The position numbers and the translations under genes are program-made. A DNA stretch of 64,000 nucleotides from NCBI GenBank assembly GCA_035547915.1, contig DASZTS010000024.1, positions 247,377 through 311,376 on the forward strand, given 5' to 3'. How positions within the stretch are numbered: position 1 is the first letter of the stretch; every line of letters starts with the position of its first letter. The notes beneath the pieces are model-generated. The model was given only the letters and a program-made list of their open reading frames with translations, was not told the DNA's origin and did not search any database. The DNA comes from DASSFG01 sp035547915 (GTDB lineage Bacteria > Planctomycetota > Planctomycetia > Pirellulales > JAICIG01). Of the stretch, positions 1 to 7,493 are shown one piece after another.

Positions 1-253
1 TCGTCCACTGCGTCGTGGTTCTGAAGGTTGCAGCAGGCTGGTCCGTCGCCGGATCGCTGCGAAACCTTGCGGTCACCGAGCTTGCCCACCCCTTATGTCC
101 GTCATAAACGACATGCCCGGCAGTGAGAATGAGGACCGGGCTGATTAGAGTTCCCGTACCGATCGCAAGTGTCGAGAGGTCATTCTTGAAGCCTGCGTAA
201 AGCATACAGATGTAGGGCCACTTTGCAGCGTCGGAAACCTGGATCGATTCCAT
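1..253 (-). CDS. Trypsin-like serine protease, N-terminal part (cut by window edge)
   Basis: Reading the minus strand from an ATG at 253 gives an open frame to the window edge. About 40 residues in, it contains GTGTLISPVLILTAGHVV, the signature around the catalytic histidine of chymotrypsin/V8-type serine peptidases (TAGH box). No export signal is visible before the domain, so the protein may be cytoplasmic or the peptidase may be an effector-associated trypsin-like domain. The Asp and Ser of the triad would lie beyond the edge. A GAGGGA stretch about 10 bases upstream of the ATG can serve as a ribosome binding site. The gene diverges from the lipoprotein pair on its right. The family call is fairly secure from the His motif; the function is unknown. 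Confidence 0.7.
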   Translation of the reverse strand, partial: MESIQVSDAAKWPYICMLYAGFKNDLSTLAIGTGTLISPVLILTAGHVVYDGHKGWASSVTARFRSDPATDQPAATFRTTTQWT

Positions 254-433
254 GGCCGAAGACCGTCCCTCGTCGTATTGCGACGGCTATCGCAACCCTC
301 TGCTACATCATCAGTTACACAGGACACAAGTCAGACACGCCGCCGCGGCCAATTACAATATTCCAGCCTAAATATAGCACACTGGGTGGCCGATGCAATT
401 CTCGGGGGAGGACGAAAACGGAAAAAAAGGGGG

Positions 434-1309
434 ATGAAGGCAATGTGGGGTAGGGCAATCTACTGCCGATACGCGCTGATAATCCTTTCATGCGCGAGCT
501 TCCTTTCGGGATGCAACTACGTACAGTTGCGGCGAAACACGCTGCAACAATCACGTACCATTCGCGATGTGTACTGCCAGCAAGTGCTCGACAACCTCGC
601 CATGTTCAGCGCGGCTCCGCAGGCCGTTCCGTTTTGTTGTCTGCTCGATACCGGCACCGTGCAGGTCGAGACGACCGCGACCGCCGCGGGGACGTTCACG
701 TGGAATCCGCGGGCGATCATGACCGAAGCGTTCGCCCCCATGTTACAGCGCAAGTCCAGCGGAAGCTGGGTATTGCGCCCAGTCAACGATGCGGAGGCTC
801 TTCGGCGGATGCGGTGTGTCTATCAAGTCGCCTCCGGCAATGAAGGTATTACGGACCCACTTCAATGTGCGAAGTGTGGTGACGTTTTCCCTGATCCGCT
901 CAATCCGCACGTTCATGATCCCTGCAAGATACCGCCTCCCGGTTGGTACCGATGCGGCGGCCCGCGCGATGTACCGCACGAAGCCGTGCTCGTCGGCTGC
1001 CATAACGAGCGTCGAATCTGGGTCGTTCCCGGTGGGGAAGAGAGTCTGGCAAGGCTGACCATGACGATTTATAGCCTCGCATATCCCTTCAAGAGCGTTG
1101 CAAGCGGGCCGCAGGCCGGAAAAGCTGACGCGCGCGATCTTATCGGCGTCACCGGGAATGAGTCGCGCGAGGAGCTTATTGCGAAGATTCAACAGCTACG
1201 TGGTCGATTGGACGCGTTGAAGCAGGCACCGCCGCCGGTGCAAATAATTCAGCCGCAGCAAGCCCCGTTCAACCCGACGCAGAGTATGGTGCCTATCTAC
1301 GGCACGTAA
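434..1309 (+). CDS. Putative lipoprotein, tandem paralogue 1
   Basis: The product is about 291 residues. It has a positively charged start, a hydrophobic stretch and a lipobox ending in LSGC, so it is probably a lipoprotein carried across the inner membrane. The ATG at 434 is chosen because it gives a normal lipoprotein signal and follows a purine-rich AAAAAGGGGG; the frame is open upstream to 278 but that stretch is not signal-like. The mature part holds CQQVLDNLAMF, a TWNPRAIM block, a CAKCG pair of cysteines and DPCKIPPPGWYRCG, and ends in a Gln/Pro-rich tail after a possible short coiled coil. I do not recognise the family. The next gene is a clear paralogue with the same block order, so the pair arose by duplication. 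Confidence 0.7.
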   Translation: MKAMWGRAIYCRYALIILSCASFLSGCNYVQLRRNTLQQSRTIRDVYCQQVLDNLAMFSAAPQAVPFCCLLDTGTVQVETTATAAGTFTWNPRAIMTEAFAPMLQRKSSGSWVLRPVNDAEALRRMRCVYQVASGNEGITDPLQCAKCGDVFPDPLNPHVHDPCKIPPPGWYRCGGPRDVPHEAVLVGCHNERRIWVVPGGEESLARLTMTIYSLAYPFKSVASGPQAGKADARDLIGVTGNESREELIAKIQQLRGRLDALKQAPPPVQIIQPQQAPFNPTQSMVPIYGT

Positions 1310-1361
1310 AATCTAGGCGGGGGGCATTGTGGAGCACCGCCACTGATATTGGGGACGTCAC

Positions 1362-2309
1362 ATGCGATGGATCGCAATTACTTTTACAACAGCCGGCTGC
1401 CGGGTCTTGTCAGCCGCCCTTACGTTGATGGTTTTGGGAACTGGCTGCAATCAGATACAGCTCCGAGGGACCAGCATCCGTCAGGCGCGAACGGTGGCCG
1501 ATCTACAGTGTCAACAGGTGCTTGACAACTTGGCCATGTTTGTGGCCAATCCTCAGACACTTCCGTCGTATGCGCTGGTCGATCAAGGAGCCGTACTCGT
1601 CGACTCCACAGCGACCGCCGGCGTGAATGTCATTTGGAACCCCTATACATTAATGACTTGGGCGTTCACGCCGTCGGGCGTTCGACACAGCAGCGGGAAC
1701 TGGGTCATGAAACCGATTGGCAACCCGGTGCGGTTAGAGGCGATGCGGTTCGTGTATCAGGTTGCAACGGCGGGTCAATATGTGTCGGACGGCTCCGCGG
1801 TCTGCACGAGTTGCGATAAAGCACTAAAGCCATTTGGTATCACATGTAACGACTATTGTAAAATCCCGCCGCCTGGTTGGTTTCAATGCGGCAAACGGTG
1901 CGATGTGCCGCATAGCGCGCGTTATGTAGGTAATTACGACCATCTGTATGTGTGGGTGCCACCGGAGGGAGAGGATAGCTTAGCACGTCTGTCATTGACG
2001 ATGCTCCAGATCGCGATGGCACCTATCGGTCCCCCTCCAGCGCCGACCCCGGGCGGCAAGTCGACTCAAAGCGGGGAAGTCGGTCCCGAGGAGATAATGC
2101 CGCCCAAAGAAGATCCAGGATTGCGCGCTATGAGCGACGAGGAGTTGCTGCAAGAGGCCAGGACGCTTGTCAGAGAGCGAGACCGCGCCCTCCAGATGAA
2201 CAGGCCCGTGCAGATTTATATCCAGCCACAGACACAGGAGTCGACTTCGATCGAGAGTCTCGTGCCAGCTTACGGACAGCCAACGACACCTGGAAGGCCA
2301 ATGCAGTAG
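1362..2309 (+). CDS. Putative lipoprotein, tandem paralogue 2
   Basis: The product is 315 residues, with a signal sequence ending in the lipobox LGTGC. It shares with the preceding protein the blocks CQQVLDNLAMF, a WNP-containing block, FVYQVAT, a CTSC cysteine pair and CKIPPPGWFQCG, followed by an acidic helix-like region and a Gln/Pro-rich C-terminus. The two genes are 52 bp apart on the same strand and are probably co-transcribed. The conserved cysteines suggest disulfides or a metal site on an extracytoplasmic protein, but no known domain is recognised. The function is unknown. Confidence 0.7.
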   Translation: MRWIAITFTTAGCRVLSAALTLMVLGTGCNQIQLRGTSIRQARTVADLQCQQVLDNLAMFVANPQTLPSYALVDQGAVLVDSTATAGVNVIWNPYTLMTWAFTPSGVRHSSGNWVMKPIGNPVRLEAMRFVYQVATAGQYVSDGSAVCTSCDKALKPFGITCNDYCKIPPPGWFQCGKRCDVPHSARYVGNYDHLYVWVPPEGEDSLARLSLTMLQIAMAPIGPPPAPTPGGKSTQSGEVGPEEIMPPKEDPGLRAMSDEELLQEARTLVRERDRALQMNRPVQIYIQPQTQESTSIESLVPAYGQPTTPGRPMQ

Positions 2310-2459
2310 GATGCCGGAGGCGGGCTAGATGCTTTTGTCGTCGGTGACACGGGGGCCACATCGGTCGGCTGACAGCCTATGCGACCGCTTCCAGGGCGTA
2401 CAGCATGGCGAGGAAGACGAGGAATAGGAGCTGGAACTCCGCGTTGGGCCCAGCGAGAT

Positions 2460-3548
2460 TTACGTCTTCCTTCCTGGGGTAGACGGATTGGCGAGGGGCG
2501 TGGTGTCGGAAGGCGGAGGCGTCTCTTCGCCTACTTTCGCGCGCATGGAACGGAATACGTAGGTGAAATAGCCGGCGACGAGGACGATGCCAATCGTCCA
2601 CCAGGCCAGGCCCACTTCCAGTGCGTAAACAGACGAGATGCTGTTGGATGCGGTGAGGCTGTGCGAGGGGTCGAGCGTGGAGCGCAGCCAGAACGGATAC
2701 TGACCTGCGAGCGTCGCGGCTACCATGCCGAGCAGGAACGCACAGGATGAGACGAATGCCGCGAGTTCGCGACCGCGCCTCGTAAATGAAAATGCTCCCC
2801 AGGCGCCGGCGATCGACAACGCGACGAAGGCGAGTGTCCAAGGGCGTGCGATGAGGTTGCGGAAGACGTCCGGCTGCACCCAGGCGGTGGCCGCGGTGGC
2901 GGCGATCCAGAGGACGACGGTCGATTTCCACGCCGTGCGCGCAAAGACGAGGCTACGCGTCCGCACGGGCCCGGTTGTCCTCCAAGCCAGGTAGAAGGCG
3001 CCGTGGATCGCGAGGGCGAGGAGCGTGAAGGCGCCGACAAGCCCCGTATACCAATCGAGGATGCCCGGTTCGCGGCCGGTGAGGAAGTCCGTGAACAGCG
3101 GCATGCCGCGCAGGCCTGCTTCTTCGAGCGGTACACCCCGAATCAAGTTGCCGAGCGTCGCGCCAAAGACCACGGCGAGGAGCACCGACGCCAGCGAGAA
3201 GATCGTGTCCCAGAATTCTCGCCACAGCGGATGGTCCTGGTGCGAGCGGAACTCGAAGGCCACACCGCGCAGGATCAACAGCCACAGGACGATCATCAGG
3301 GCCATGTAGAAACCGGCGAACGCCGTGGCGTACACCCTCGGAAAGGCCACGAACAATACGCCGCCCGCGGCGATCAGCCATACTTCGTTGCCGTCCCATA
3401 TCGGACCGATGGCCGCCAGCACCGTCCGCCGTTCTTCATCGGTGCGCGCCACGATGCGGTGGAGGGCGCCCACGCCGAAGTCGAAGCCATCCAAGACCGC
3501 ATAGATGGCGAGCATGCCCGCGACGATCGCGAACCAGACTGCTTCCAT
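2460..3548 (-). CDS. cydB: Cytochrome bd ubiquinol oxidase subunit II
   Basis: This 362-residue, very hydrophobic protein has the CydB start MEAVWFAIVAGMLAIYAVLD followed by GFDFGVGALH, and the conserved WDGNEVWLIAAGG segment. Its length is normal for CydB and about eight to nine membrane helices can be seen. With CydA it forms the heterodimeric quinol oxidase that reduces oxygen to water at high affinity without proton pumping. It lies 10 bp downstream of cydA, so the two are an operon. Past the stop, another frame encodes a hydrophobic stretch ending in ALEAVA with no usable start codon (see findings). Confidence 0.97.
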   Translation of the reverse strand: MEAVWFAIVAGMLAIYAVLDGFDFGVGALHRIVARTDEERRTVLAAIGPIWDGNEVWLIAAGGVLFVAFPRVYATAFAGFYMALMIVLWLLILRGVAFEFRSHQDHPLWREFWDTIFSLASVLLAVVFGATLGNLIRGVPLEEAGLRGMPLFTDFLTGREPGILDWYTGLVGAFTLLALAIHGAFYLAWRTTGPVRTRSLVFARTAWKSTVVLWIAATAATAWVQPDVFRNLIARPWTLAFVALSIAGAWGAFSFTRRGRELAAFVSSCAFLLGMVAATLAGQYPFWLRSTLDPSHSLTASNSISSVYALEVGLAWWTIGIVLVAGYFTYVFRSMRAKVGEETPPPSDTTPLANPSTPGRKT

Positions 3549-3558
3549 GATGGGTGTC

Positions 3559-4887
3559 CTAATGCGATGCGGCCGGGCCGTGGTTGATCTCTTTGAGGAC
3601 TTGGACGACGAAGAGCATACCCAGCAGCAGGTAAAGACCGGCGAAGCCTAGCAGAGTGAAAATGACATCCCCCGGGTTCACAAGCTTCGAATGTGCGTCG
3701 GCGGTGCGCATCAGCCCGTGGATGATCCAAGGCTGACGTCCGAGTTCGGCCGTCCACCACCCCGCGGTCGTCGCGATGTAGGGAAAGGGGAACGCCAGCA
3801 TGAGTATCCAGAGCATCGTACGCGACGTCGTCAGGCGCCCTCGCACCAATAGAAACGACGCACATCCCATCGTCAGGATGAAGAGCGTCCCGAGTCCGGC
3901 CATGATGTGGTAGCTGTAGTAGAGCAGCTCGACGTTGTCGGGCCATTCGTCCGCGGGGAAATCATTCAGCCCGCGAACGGTGCTCCCGAACGAGCCGTAA
4001 CAAAGGAAGCTCAGAATCCACGGCACGATGATCGGGTTCTCCAGCTTCCGGGCGGCGACGTTGGGTTGCCCGATGATGGCGAGCTCGGCGTAGGGGCCCC
4101 CTTCGAACAGCCCTTCCATGGCGGCGAGGGTCACCGGCTGGTGTTCGGCGACCATCTTTCCGGCGCCGTCGCCGGCGGGGAACGCGACCAGGAGGCTCGA
4201 TGCGAGCCCGGCCAACACCCCAGCCTTCAAGCAGATTCCCGCGTGGCGTGCGTTGCGGCCCATCAGCGACCAGTAGGCCCCCACGGCGGCTACGACGAAC
4301 GACGCGGTGACGACGGAGGCCAACATATTGTGGGCGAACTGCCACAGGGCCCAGGGGTTGAATATGTATTCACGGAAATTTGCCAGGTGCAGCACGCCGT
4401 CTTCGCCCACCGAGTAACCTACCGGGTGCTGCATGAAGGCGTTGGCGACGATGATGAAATAGCCCGAGAGCCACGAGCCCGTGGTCAGGCAGATGGCGAC
4501 CGCGAGATGTCCCACCGGGCCGAGCTGTTTCTCGCCGAACAGGAACAGACCCAGGAAGGTCGACTCGAGGAAGAACGCAAAGACGCCCTCCATCGCCAAG
4601 CCCTGACCTACGACTTCGCCGGAGAAGCGCGAGAACGTGGACCAATTCGTCCCGAACTGGAACTCCATCGGGATGCCGGTGACGACCCCCATGGCGAAAT
4701 TCAAGGCAAAGATCCGCGCCCAGAACCGGGCGATCTCGTCGTACGAGGGGGCGCGGAGGCGCAGAGCGAGGGCCTTGAACACGACGATGAACAGACCCAA
4801 GCCCATGGTGAGCTGTGGGAACAGGTAGTGGTACGTGATCGTGAAAACGAACTGGAGCCGATGCCAGAGCAGGCCGTCGCTCATCAA
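3559..4887 (-). CDS. cydA: Cytochrome bd ubiquinol oxidase subunit I
   Basis: This 442-residue membrane protein starts with the CydA signature WHRLQFVFTITYHYLFPQLT, in which His20 matches the conserved haem ligand near the N-terminus. It keeps GMEFQFGTNW-like (here GIPMEFQFGTNW), the acidic helix with FAFFLES, the AHNMLA histidine segment and GRQPWIIHG near the C-terminus. The periplasmic Q-loop between the middle helices appears short, as in CIO-type oxidases rather than the long E. coli form. It oxidises quinol and houses haems b and d in the membrane. It is followed by cydB and preceded at 35 bp by a DUF1348 gene on the same strand. Its presence beside formate dehydrogenase genes fits a microoxic formate-to-oxygen chain (inference). 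Confidence 0.97.
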   Translation of the reverse strand: MMSDGLLWHRLQFVFTITYHYLFPQLTMGLGLFIVVFKALALRLRAPSYDEIARFWARIFALNFAMGVVTGIPMEFQFGTNWSTFSRFSGEVVGQGLAMEGVFAFFLESTFLGLFLFGEKQLGPVGHLAVAICLTTGSWLSGYFIIVANAFMQHPVGYSVGEDGVLHLANFREYIFNPWALWQFAHNMLASVVTASFVVAAVGAYWSLMGRNARHAGICLKAGVLAGLASSLLVAFPAGDGAGKMVAEHQPVTLAAMEGLFEGGPYAELAIIGQPNVAARKLENPIIVPWILSFLCYGSFGSTVRGLNDFPADEWPDNVELLYYSYHIMAGLGTLFILTMGCASFLLVRGRLTTSRTMLWILMLAFPFPYIATTAGWWTAELGRQPWIIHGLMRTADAHSKLVNPGDVIFTLLGFAGLYLLLGMLFVVQVLKEINHGPAASH

Positions 4888-4922
4888 AGTTCCCCTCTCA
4901 GGTACCTCGTCGCGGTCTCATT

Positions 4923-5414
4923 TCAACGTACGTCTGGAATGCCGGGATGATCGGCCGGCCGCGGACCGGGAGCGGCCCAGAAGAACTTTCGCTCCGATTC
5001 CTGAATCGATACGTCATTGATGCTGGCCTCGCGGCGCCGCATCAGTCCGCGGTCGTCGAACTCCCACAATTCGTTGCCATAGCTGCGATGCCAGTGGCCG
5101 TCGGCGTCGTGCCACTCGTATTGGAACCGAACGGCGATCCGGTCTTCGCCATAAGCCCACAACGCCTTCACCAGCCGGTAATCGAGTTCACAATCCCACT
5201 TGCCGGCCAGGAACGAGCGGATCTGGTCGCGTCCGACGATGAACTCGCTCCGGTTTCGCCAGACGGAGTCTTCGGTGTAGGCCAAAGCTACCCTGGCCGG
5301 GTCGCGAGAGTTCCAGGCGTCCTCCGCGGCGCGCACTTTAAGTACCGCCGTTTCCGAAGTGAACGGCGGGACGAGTCCGGTCGGCTGCTGTGAGGCTGGT
5401 GCGTTCGTCGTCAT
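4923..5414 (-). CDS. DUF1348 / NTF2-like (SnoaL-type) protein
   Basis: This 163-residue protein has the alpha+beta-cone pattern of NTF2-like proteins. The characteristic DUF1348 phrases are AAEDAWNSRDPARVALAYT, SVWRNRSEFIVGRDQI, WDCELDYRLVK and YGNELWEFDDRGLM, and the length is normal for the family. It should be a small cytoplasmic protein; the family has no firm enzymatic role. The ATG at 5414 is preceded by GAGGAA at good spacing. It lies 35 bp upstream of cydA on the same strand and may be in the same transcript, though a role in oxidase function is not established. Confidence 0.85.
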   Translation of the reverse strand: MTTNAPASQQPTGLVPPFTSETAVLKVRAAEDAWNSRDPARVALAYTEDSVWRNRSEFIVGRDQIRSFLAGKWDCELDYRLVKALWAYGEDRIAVRFQYEWHDADGHWHRSYGNELWEFDDRGLMRRREASINDVSIQESERKFFWAAPGPRPADHPGIPDVR

Positions 5415-5641
5415 TTCATTTCCTCGTTGCGCTGAGAGGTGCCTCGGGAATCGAAGAATCCTACCGTTCGTTCCCGCTTATAAGACGGCACGAACTCACG
5501 CGCTCCGTCGCTTTCAGCCCGCCGGTAAATTTCCCTCGCCTCGGGCCTGCACGGCCGTCTTCGTCCCTACTAAGCGTGGTCGCTGGGCATTGCTTCAACG
5601 AGGAAGGTACCGACGATCGTTTCATGATCGGACCAGGTCAC

Positions 5642-6562
5642 TCAGTGAGCTGAGGACGAAGTGTGAGGTATTTTGACGTACACCAAGCGGACGATCAGGC
5701 TGCCAAACAAAAGAAAAACCACGGCCCCGAGAACGAAGGGCAGACCATCGGCAAGTAGCAACAGAGCCAGGGGAACCAGCGTTCCGGCGGCCAGAGCGAG
5801 TATGCCAACCCGCCATCGTTGTGCGCGGGTAAAGAGGCGCGCGACGGTCGGGTGGAGATTCGCGAACAACAGCCCCAAGGGAATCACGTTGACGAGGAGC
5901 ATCACGATCACGGCGGTGCGAAGGATGCCGGCGGCTTCTGGTCGCCCCATCAGTGCGGAGAGGAGAAGCAACTCGGCGCAGCCCAGCAGAACGGCTGAAT
6001 TGGTGAGGTAACCTCCCATCCAGCGGGCGTCTCGCCAACCCGGCTGCGAATTCGTGCTGAGCAAGACCCCTTTGTACGCCGCCGAGCCGAAACCGGGCAG
6101 TAGGGCCAGGATGACCGCAAGTTTGCGAGCCCATTCGAAGTCCATACCCATCGCGGCCAGTAGGCTGAGGGCGGCGGCCGCGGTCAACGGCAACGAGAAG
6201 ATCGTCAGGCACCACGTGCCCACCGACATAGGCGAGCCAGGTTTGAAGACTCGCAGCATGTGATGGAAACGCGACGGATCGCCCAGATCGAGTACCAGTA
6301 ACCCCAGGTCGACGAGCAATAGCACCAGAGCGATCGGATACGCTACCTTCGCCACGGGGGTGAAGACAGCGGGCATCATCAATTCGCTGATGGCGCTGGC
6401 CAAGAAAAGTCCGGTCGCCATGCCGTTGAGCAAGGCGTCCCAGGCGATGCCGCCGTGCCATTCGGGCGCCTTGGTCACCGTCAGGCCGGCATAGCCGTTC
6501 CCCTTGCCCCATCCAGGAATGGGCGGTTCGCCCGAGTGCCGTGCCGCGGAGTTCATGTGCAT
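5642..6562 (-). CDS. nrfD: NrfD/PsrC-type membrane subunit of formate dehydrogenase
   Basis: This 306-residue polytopic protein has about eight hydrophobic segments. It carries typical NrfD phrases such as WDALLNGMATGLFLASA near the N-terminus, DLGDPSRFHHML and SPMSVGTW. NrfD proteins are haem-free membrane anchors that pass electrons between an iron-sulfur subunit and the quinone pool. The start lies 1 bp past the stop of the ferredoxin subunit (TGAAATG arrangement), so translation is probably coupled. It stands where E. coli formate dehydrogenase N has a dihaem cytochrome b gamma subunit. The role as quinone-reactive partner is inferred from family and context. Confidence 0.9.
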   Translation of the reverse strand: MHMNSAARHSGEPPIPGWGKGNGYAGLTVTKAPEWHGGIAWDALLNGMATGLFLASAISELMMPAVFTPVAKVAYPIALVLLLVDLGLLVLDLGDPSRFHHMLRVFKPGSPMSVGTWCLTIFSLPLTAAAALSLLAAMGMDFEWARKLAVILALLPGFGSAAYKGVLLSTNSQPGWRDARWMGGYLTNSAVLLGCAELLLLSALMGRPEAAGILRTAVIVMLLVNVIPLGLLFANLHPTVARLFTRAQRWRVGILALAAGTLVPLALLLLADGLPFVLGAVVFLLFGSLIVRLVYVKIPHTSSSAH

Positions 6563-6563
6563 T

Positions 6564-7493
6564 TCAGGACCTCGACAGAAACAACACCACCAGCAGTATC
6601 GCGATGCCGACCAGGCCGCCCGCGATGGAACGAGCGTAGTCGCCCGTCATGTTCAGCCAGGCATTGAACGGTTTATCGGGCAGGCCATAGACGGAAGGGC
6701 GATCGACGAGCAGATAGAACGAATGCAACTCTGAATACGTGTCGGTGGCAGTATCGCCATAGAGATAGGCCCCTGACACGCCGCGGCGATGCAATTCCTC
6801 GACACGTCGGTGGGCCCGCTCGCGCAGCTCGTCGAGCGGCCCGAAGTGGATGGACTGCGTCGGGCATGCCTTGGCGCAGGCCGGCACGAGCCCGTCGCGC
6901 TGGCGATCGTAGCAGAGCGTGCATTTATGCGAATGACCGCCCATGCTGCTGCGCGTGATGACACCGAACGGGCAGGCCGCCACGCAACAAGAGCAACCGT
7001 TGCAAATGTCGGCCTGGATGTAGACGTTCTGGAACTCGTTATGGATGATCGCGCCGGTCGGGCAGGCCTGATGACAGGGCGCCGCCAGACAGTGCTTGCA
7101 CACGTCGCTCATCATCAGCCAGCGGTTGGAGTCCGGCTCGGTGGGCAAGATATCGAGGGACATGAGATTGCCGGGCGCCTCGGCCGAGAACTGCTCGACG
7201 AACTTCACGTGACGCCAAGACGTGGCCGACAGCTCTCCGGTGTTGTCGTAGCTGTTGCCAGACCAACTGAACCCGTCCGCGGGAAGTTGGTTCCACTGCT
7301 TGCACGCCACCTCGCAAGCCTTGCAGCCGATGCAGACCGTCGTATCGGTGAAGAAACCCGTCGGCGTACGCGGCTGTGGCGCAGCACCGCGGCGGAACGG
7401 ATAAACCAGTCGCTCGACCAACGCCGACAATCGACCGCGCGGTGGATCCTCGGCCGTGGGCAGATCGGCCAACTGTTTTTCCCTACTTACCAT
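6564..7493 (-). CDS. Formate dehydrogenase beta subunit, four [4Fe-4S] ferredoxin
   Basis: This 309-residue protein contains four cysteine clusters. They include CIGCKACEVACKQW, CKHCLAAPCHQACPTGAI, CNGCSCCVAACPFGVI and CTLCYDRQRDG...CAKACPT, the pattern of FdnH/FdxH-type electron-transfer subunits. Near the C-terminus is a single membrane helix (SIAGGLVGIAILLVVLFL), as in FdnH, which docks the subunit on its membrane partner. The first codons overlap the 3' end of the catalytic subunit gene by 11 bp, which indicates coupled translation. It transfers electrons from the molybdenum/tungsten subunit to the NrfD subunit. Confidence 0.95.
   Translation of the reverse strand: MVSREKQLADLPTAEDPPRGRLSALVERLVYPFRRGAAPQPRTPTGFFTDTTVCIGCKACEVACKQWNQLPADGFSWSGNSYDNTGELSATSWRHVKFVEQFSAEAPGNLMSLDILPTEPDSNRWLMMSDVCKHCLAAPCHQACPTGAIIHNEFQNVYIQADICNGCSCCVAACPFGVITRSSMGGHSHKCTLCYDRQRDGLVPACAKACPTQSIHFGPLDELRERAHRRVEELHRRGVSGAYLYGDTATDTYSELHSFYLLVDRPSVYGLPDKPFNAWLNMTGDYARSIAGGLVGIAILLVVLFLSRS

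Noticed and set aside
5470..5500. TTATAA box as promoter for the DUF1348-cydAB genes
   Set aside because: No acceptable -35 element stands 15-19 bp away.
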